In this document: piece after piece, positions 6,135 through 9,781 of the stretch
How the letters are laid out: each line of letters opens with the position of its first letter
Position numbering within the stretch: the first letter of the stretch is position 1
Source: Sediminicola sp047612485
Lineage (GTDB): Bacteria; Bacteroidota; Bacteroidia; Flavobacteriales; Flavobacteriaceae
Length of the DNA stretch: 9,781 bases
Direction of reading: 5' to 3'
Assembly: GCA_047612485.1 (NCBI GenBank)
Contig: JBLGAT010000098.1
Span: 1-9,781 of the forward strand
Notes under the pieces: model-generated
Seen by the model: only the letters and a program-made list of their open reading frames with translations
The model's database searches: none
What the model was told of the DNA's origin: nothing
Translations under genes and position numbers: made by a program

Positions 6135-7430
6135 CTAGTTGATTACAAGCACAAAATAATTTTTCTTGCCACGCTGTAGCAGCACATACTTTCCATTGAT
6201 TAAATCTGTAGCGGTAATGGTATAATCTTCCTTTACCTTTTCTTTGTTCACGGAGATGGAGTTTTGTTTCAATTCGCGCCTTGCCTCCCCATTGGATCCC
6301 AAAAATCCTGTTTTGGCAGCAAGCGCCCCTATCATATCCAACCCTTCCTCTAAATCCTTTACTGCAATTTCTGCTTGGGGAACTCCTTCAAATACATCCA
6401 AAAATGTCTTCTCGTTCAAGCCTTTCAGATCTTCGGAGGTAGATTTACCAAATAAAATTTCACTGGCCTTGATAGCGTTTTCCAAGTCTTCCTCGGAGTG
6501 AACCATAACCGTAATCTCCTCTGCCAATCTTTTTTGAAGCACCCTTAAATGCGGCGCCTCCTTATGTTCACTCGCTAAAACTTCAATCTCCCCTTTGGTT
6601 AAAAAGGTAAATATCTTTATGTACTTTTCCGCATCCTCATCGGAAGTATTCAACCAATATTGATAAAATTTATAGGGGGATGTCCTATTGGCATCCAACC
6701 AAATATTACCTCCTTCAGTCTTTCCAAATTTAGTACCATCGGCTTTGGTAATCAAAGGACAGGTCAAGGCATATCCCTTACCTCCTGAAATCCTGCGAAT
6801 AAGTTCCGTCCCTGTGGTGATATTGCCCCATTGATCGCTTCCCCCCATCTGTAAGGAACAGTTGTGTTTTTGGTACAGGTGCAAAAAATCATACCCTTGT
6901 ACCAATTGGTAGGTAAACTCCGTAAAGGACATCCCTTCTTTGGCTTCGGCAGAAAGTCGTTTTTTAACAGAGTCTTTCGCCATCATATAATTCACGGTTA
7001 TATGTTTCCCCACATCCCTAATGAAATCCAGGAATGAAAAGTCCTTCATCCAATCGTAGTTGTTCACTAGGATGGCAGCATTGTCCTTATTGCTCTTAAA
7101 ATCCAAAAAACGGGACAATTGCTCCTTTAACGCATTCTGGTTATGACGCAGGGTTACCTCGTCCAAAAGATTTCGTTCCGCAGACTTCCCAGAAGGATCC
7201 CCAATCATTCCTGTGGCACCACCGACCAGAGCGAAGGGTTTATGCCCTGCCAATTGAAAGTGTCGCAAAAGCATCACCCCCACCAGGTGTCCAATATGCA
7301 AAGAATCGGCCGTGGGATCAATCCCCACATAGGCAGACTGCATACCACTTAACAAATGTTCTTCTGTCCCGGGCATCACATCGTGCAACATTCCCCTCCA
7401 TTTTATTTCCTCTATAAAATTTGAAGCCAT
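6135..7430 (-). CDS. tyrS: Tyrosyl-tRNA synthetase
   Basis: The product has 431 residues, full length for bacterial TyrRS. It joins tyrosine to tRNA(Tyr) in the cytoplasm via tyrosyl-adenylate. The class I signature is clear: 'YVGIDPTADSLHIGH' with HIGH at residues 45-48, 'GGATGMIGDPSGKS', the tyrosine-site segment 'YQLVQGYD', 'QMGGSDQWGN', and KFGKT at 234-238 as the KMSKS-loop equivalent. A C-terminal S4 RNA-binding domain (about 360-431, containing 'SISVNKEKV' and 'LLQRGKKNYF') completes the protein. The start at 7430 gives the expected N-terminus and there is no sign of damage. It is transcribed alone, divergently from the NAD-dependent epimerase gene, and ends at the shared bidirectional hairpin. 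No T-box leader is seen upstream, as expected outside Firmicutes. Confidence 0.97.
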   Translation of the reverse strand: MASNFIEEIKWRGMLHDVMPGTEEHLLSGMQSAYVGIDPTADSLHIGHLVGVMLLRHFQLAGHKPFALVGGATGMIGDPSGKSAERNLLDEVTLRHNQNALKEQLSRFLDFKSNKDNAAILVNNYDWMKDFSFLDFIRDVGKHITVNYMMAKDSVKKRLSAEAKEGMSFTEFTYQLVQGYDFLHLYQKHNCSLQMGGSDQWGNITTGTELIRRISGGKGYALTCPLITKADGTKFGKTEGGNIWLDANRTSPYKFYQYWLNTSDEDAEKYIKIFTFLTKGEIEVLASEHKEAPHLRVLQKRLAEEITVMVHSEEDLENAIKASEILFGKSTSEDLKGLNEKTFLDVFEGVPQAEIAVKDLEEGLDMIGALAAKTGFLGSNGEARRELKQNSISVNKEKVKEDYTITATDLINGKYVLLQRGKKNYFVLVIN

Positions 7431-7459
7431 GCTTGTCTCTTATTTTTTAACAATAGCTG

Positions 7460-7467
7460 CAAATATA
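7460..7467 (-). promoter_or_regulatory. Candidate -7 element for tyrS
   Basis: On the - strand these bases read TATATTTG, a perfect TAnnTTTG match, 29 bases before the tyrS ATG. No clear -33 TTTG is seen at the usual distance, so this is a partial match. Confidence 0.42.
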
Positions 7468-7604
7468 AAGGGTATCAACGTCTTTTAATACTTATTGGCT
7501 CCAAAAATTAAGGATCCCCGCTAAATGCATCCTACTAAACGGAGTGGAAACAGAGATCCCTATTATCCCCATAAGAAATTTCAAAGCTTTTATGGATTAT
7601 TACC

Positions 7605-7612
7605 TAAATTTG
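7605..7612 (+). promoter_or_regulatory. Candidate -7 element abutting the epimerase start codon
   Basis: TAAATTTG perfectly matches TAnnTTTG and lies only four bases before the ATG at 7617. If used, transcription would begin at or next to the start codon. The -33 region has only a weak TTTC at 7579-7582, 22 bases upstream. Confidence 0.35.
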
Positions 7613-7616
7613 GACC

Positions 7617-8630
7617 ATGGTTTTAGTCACAGGAGGAACGGGCTTGGTGGGATCCCACCTATTGTTCAAATTAGCGGGACAAGGTTTACAGGTAAGGGCG
7701 ATCCATCGGGCGGAGAGCGATCTTTCGAGGGTGGAAAAAATATTTTCCTATTACTCCGACCAATCCTTAAAATTATTTGAAAATATTGAGTGGGTGGTCG
7801 CCGACATCAATAATGTCCCCGACCTGGAAAAAGCCTTTGAAAATGTTGAACAGGTGTACCACTGTGCCGCATTAATTTCATTCGATCCGAAGGATTATGA
7901 GCAATTGCACAGGGTCAATGTGGAAGGAACTGCCAATATCGTCAACCTTTGCATCGCAAATAATATTGAAAAATTATGCTATGTGAGTTCTATTGCAGCT
8001 ATTGGAAAAAGCAACGGTGACCATGATGCCACAGAAGAAAACGACTGGCAAGAGTCCCATTCAAATGTGTATGCCATTACAAAAACAGCTGCTGAATTGG
8101 AGGTGTGGAGATGTTCACAGGAAAATGTTCCCATTGTGGTCATCAATCCAGGCATTATTATTGGCCCAGGTTTTTGGGAATCTGGAAGCGGCCAGTTATT
8201 TCAAAGGGCGAACAAAGCTCCAAAATACTTTCCCCCCGGAGGATCCGGAGTAGTTTCTGTTTCCGATGTGGTTACTATTATGACAACTTTAATGACTTCG
8301 GACATCCGCAACGAACGCTTTATTGTCATCTCACAAAATTTGACCTATCGTGAAATTTTGGAAAAATTAACCATGGGCATGAAATTGCAACCTCCCAAAA
8401 AACAGATCCCAATTTGGGCCCTGGAAATCCTATGGCGGCTGGACTGGTTTAGGTGTCTTATCGCCAATACAAAACGGAAATTGACAAAGGCTTCCGTATA
8501 CTCCTTAAAAAATAGGGAGCTTTATTCCAATGCCAAGTTGGTTGCGCGACTGGATTATAAGTTTGAATCCTTGGAGAAAACCATTTCGTTCTCTACCAAA
8601 AAATTTAGGGAAGAGAATCCTGCACTTTAG
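7617..8630 (+). CDS. NAD(P)-dependent epimerase/dehydratase-type protein (extended SDR)
   Basis: The product has 337 residues. The Rossmann nucleotide-binding motif VTGGTGLVG lies at residues 4-12, followed by a DxxN-type adenine-side segment ('VADINNVPDL'). The 'YVSSIAAIG' strand carries the catalytic Ser (124/125), and Tyr152-xxx-Lys156 (YAITK) is the catalytic pair. 'NPGIIIGPG' is the usual substrate-side loop of dihydroflavonol-4-reductase-like extended SDRs. These enzymes oxidise, reduce or epimerise a sugar, steroid or flavonoid-like substrate; the actual substrate cannot be read from the sequence. The start at 7617 is well fixed: a TAA lies in frame at 7605 and the Rossmann motif begins straight after. 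It converges on and overlaps the DUF4296 gene by 26 bases. From memory, this epimerase-DUF4296-dihydroorotase neighbourhood recurs in Flavobacteriaceae, so it is probably a core gene. Confidence 0.9.
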   Translation: MVLVTGGTGLVGSHLLFKLAGQGLQVRAIHRAESDLSRVEKIFSYYSDQSLKLFENIEWVVADINNVPDLEKAFENVEQVYHCAALISFDPKDYEQLHRVNVEGTANIVNLCIANNIEKLCYVSSIAAIGKSNGDHDATEENDWQESHSNVYAITKTAAELEVWRCSQENVPIVVINPGIIIGPGFWESGSGQLFQRANKAPKYFPPGGSGVVSVSDVVTIMTTLMTSDIRNERFIVISQNLTYREILEKLTMGMKLQPPKKQIPIWALEILWRLDWFRCLIANTKRKLTKASVYSLKNRELYSNAKLVARLDYKFESLEKTISFSTKKFREENPAL

Positions 8631-9045
8631 GCCTTAGACCTAATGAAGGCTTTATTTGCTCCTCTTTCGCTTTATCTCGTGCCTGCCTTATACTATCTGC
8701 CTTTATTTTCCGAGCTTCCTCCATTTTTTTCTGAACAGAGCCTAATACGGAATCCACTTTGGTGTAAATGGCCACATATTCCGCTGGTATAGAAGCGTAG
8801 TACAGATTGTTTTCCACAAATTGAATGCTATCTATGCCGTATTTGGTATAAAGGTACTCCATGGTCTCTATTTTGTTTTTGACCAAAAGATCCGTACTTG
8901 TGTTTTTCGCCGCCGTCAGAATGGCAAGATCATAGAGAATATCTGCCATCTTTTCCTTGGAGATCAATTGCTCTGGCTCCTTGACCACCTTTTCCCCGCA
9001 AGAGATTAGGGCAATACAAAAAATATACAATATCGCTTTCTTCAT
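8605..9045 (-). CDS. DUF4296-type lipoprotein
   Basis: The product has 146 residues. The signal MKKAILYIFCIALISC ends in a lipobox (LISC, Cys16), so the mature protein is lipid-anchored, probably in the outer or inner membrane facing the periplasm. The body 'ISKEKMADILYDLAILTAAKN', then 'YTKYGIDSIQFVENNLYYAS' and 'YTKVDSVLGSVQKKMEEARK', matches the DUF4296 pattern I know from Flavobacteriia. The C-terminal third is Lys/Glu/Ala-rich and probably a coiled coil. No function is established for the family. It starts 2 bases after the dihydroorotase stop, so the two are almost certainly co-transcribed and probably translationally coupled. That arrangement reflects conserved order and does not prove a role in pyrimidine synthesis. 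Its 3' end overlaps the epimerase gene tail-to-tail. Confidence 0.85.
   Translation of the reverse strand: MKKAILYIFCIALISCGEKVVKEPEQLISKEKMADILYDLAILTAAKNTSTDLLVKNKIETMEYLYTKYGIDSIQFVENNLYYASIPAEYVAIYTKVDSVLGSVQKKMEEARKIKADSIRQARDKAKEEQIKPSLGLRPKVQDSLP
8629..8657 (+). terminator. Weak possible terminator for the epimerase gene, inside the DUF4296 coding sequence
   Basis: GCCTT (8631-8635) pairs with AAGGC (8646-8650), plus one G-T and one A-T pair outside, with a 10-base loop followed by TTTATTT. The stem is short and the T tract interrupted, but it sits exactly at the epimerase stop. Any terminator there must lie within the opposing gene. Confidence 0.28.
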
Positions 9046-9047
9046 CC

Positions 9048-9781
9048 CTACCTATCAAAGGTTAATCGTTGTGCATTTTTCAATTCTGAAAAATTGCCTC
9101 GGTCATAGGCCAAATGGCCATTCACAAATGTATGGGTTATTTTGGATCTAAAGGTTTCCCCCTCAAATGGGGACCAGCCACATTTATAAACAATATTTTC
9201 TTTTTCCACCTTCCATGGATTGTTGATGTCAACGGCTACGAGATCCGCAAAATATCCTTCCCTCAGGAATCCCCGTTTTTTCAATTGGAATAATTTTGCA
9301 GGGTTGTGGCACATCTTTTCAACCATTTTCTCCAAAGAGATCCTTCCATTATGGTAGTTTTCCAACATAGCAGGGAGAGCGTGTTGCACCAGCGGCCCTC
9401 CTGAAGGTGCATTGGTATAGACATTATCTTTTTCCTCTATGGTATGGGGCGCATGATCTGATGCAACAACATCTATTCGGTCGTCCAAAAGGGCTTCCCA
9501 CAATTGTGCCCTATCCTGTTCGGTTTTTATCGCTGGGTTCCATTTGATCAAGGAGCCTTTTTTATCGTAATCCCTATCTGTGAACCAAAGGTGGTGAATA
9601 CAGACCTCTGCCGTGATTTTCTTTTGTTCCAAAGGAATATCATTGCGGAAAAGGGACGTTTCCAAACCTGTGGAGACGTGAAAAACGTGCAATCTTGCGC
9701 CGGTTTCCCTGGCTAACTTTATAGCCTTTGAAGAGGAGAGGTAACAGGCTTCTGCACTTCGAATCACAGGGTGGTATTTCA
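9048..9781 (-). CDS. pyrC: Dihydroorotase, C-terminal part (5' end outside window)
   Basis: About 243 C-terminal residues are visible and the frame stays open to the right edge, so the start lies beyond it; this is roughly the last half of a ~440-450-residue enzyme. It belongs to the amidohydrolase superfamily. 'LHVFHVST' supplies a metal-ligand His, 'CIHHLWF' another, 'KWNPAIK' is the substrate-side loop typical of class I dihydroorotases, and 'ASDHAPHT' carries the catalytic Asp. Dihydroorotase cyclises carbamoyl-aspartate to dihydroorotate, step three of de novo pyrimidine synthesis, in the cytoplasm. The C-terminal segment 'GYFADLVAVDINNPW' is the usual small beta-sandwich part. Allantoinase is the main alternative, but the 'NPAIK' loop and the flavobacterial context with DUF4296 favour dihydroorotase. 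The DUF4296 gene follows after a 2-base gap. Confidence 0.88.
   Translation of the reverse strand, partial: KYHPVIRSAEACYLSSSKAIKLARETGARLHVFHVSTGLETSLFRNDIPLEQKKITAEVCIHHLWFTDRDYDKKGSLIKWNPAIKTEQDRAQLWEALLDDRIDVVASDHAPHTIEEKDNVYTNAPSGGPLVQHALPAMLENYHNGRISLEKMVEKMCHNPAKLFQLKKRGFLREGYFADLVAVDINNPWKVEKENIVYKCGWSPFEGETFRSKITHTFVNGHLAYDRGNFSELKNAQRLTFDR

Noticed and set aside
7143..7352. Open frame on the + strand inside tyrS
   Set aside because: It is the reverse complement of the highly conserved TyrRS catalytic core and has no independent support.
7431..7616. Possible riboswitch or T-box leader between tyrS and the epimerase gene
   Set aside because: No T-box sequence, structured leader or terminator/antiterminator pair is visible in the 186 bases, and T-box control is not expected in Bacteroidota.
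7993..8353. Two further + strand frames within the epimerase gene
   Set aside because: They are alternative-frame readings of a gene whose SDR motifs are all in the main frame.

Overview
The window looks like a chromosomal segment from a marine-type Flavobacteriaceae bacterium (phylum Bacteroidota). The evidence is taxon-typical content: a TonB-dependent outer-membrane receptor followed by a surface-type lipoprotein, two proteins with type IX secretion (T9SS) C-terminal sorting domains, a DUF4296 lipoprotein, AT-rich intergenic DNA without Shine-Dalgarno sequences, and several TAnnTTTG-like -7 promoter elements. No RNA gene, CRISPR array, insertion sequence or phage gene was found.

Left part (1-4418, all + strand). 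The 3' portion of a TonB-dependent receptor gene is followed after 38 bases by a 655-residue lipoprotein made almost entirely of two tandem ~309-residue beta-helix-like units. A strong terminator closes this pair. Two tiny paralogous genes follow, each encoding little more than a signal peptide plus a T9SS type A sorting domain. The second is closed by another hairpin terminator.

Middle part (4419-6115). A LuxE-like acyl-adenylate-forming enzyme with its own promoter is followed by about 240 bases of AT-rich non-coding DNA. Then comes a previously unlabelled decayed gene: a secreted cupin-domain protein broken by an in-frame stop, a probable internal deletion and two single-base frameshifts. 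A bidirectional hairpin terminator separates it from tyrS.

Right part (6116-9781). This is housekeeping DNA. tyrS (- strand) is divergent from an extended-SDR NAD(P)-dependent epimerase/reductase (+ strand). The epimerase runs tail-to-tail, with a 26-base overlap, into a DUF4296 lipoprotein gene. That gene is the downstream partner, 2 bases away, of a dihydroorotase gene (pyrC) cut by the right edge.

How the genes work together: the receptor and repeat lipoprotein are probably one outer-membrane uptake or binding unit of unknown substrate. The two mini sorting-domain proteins are probably exported to the surface by T9SS. The tyrS, epimerase, DUF4296 and pyrC genes look like conserved core genes with no evident functional link to the left half. 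I did not find a clearly new system. The most unusual items are the stand-alone sorting-domain proteins, the internally duplicated lipoprotein and the cupin pseudogene.
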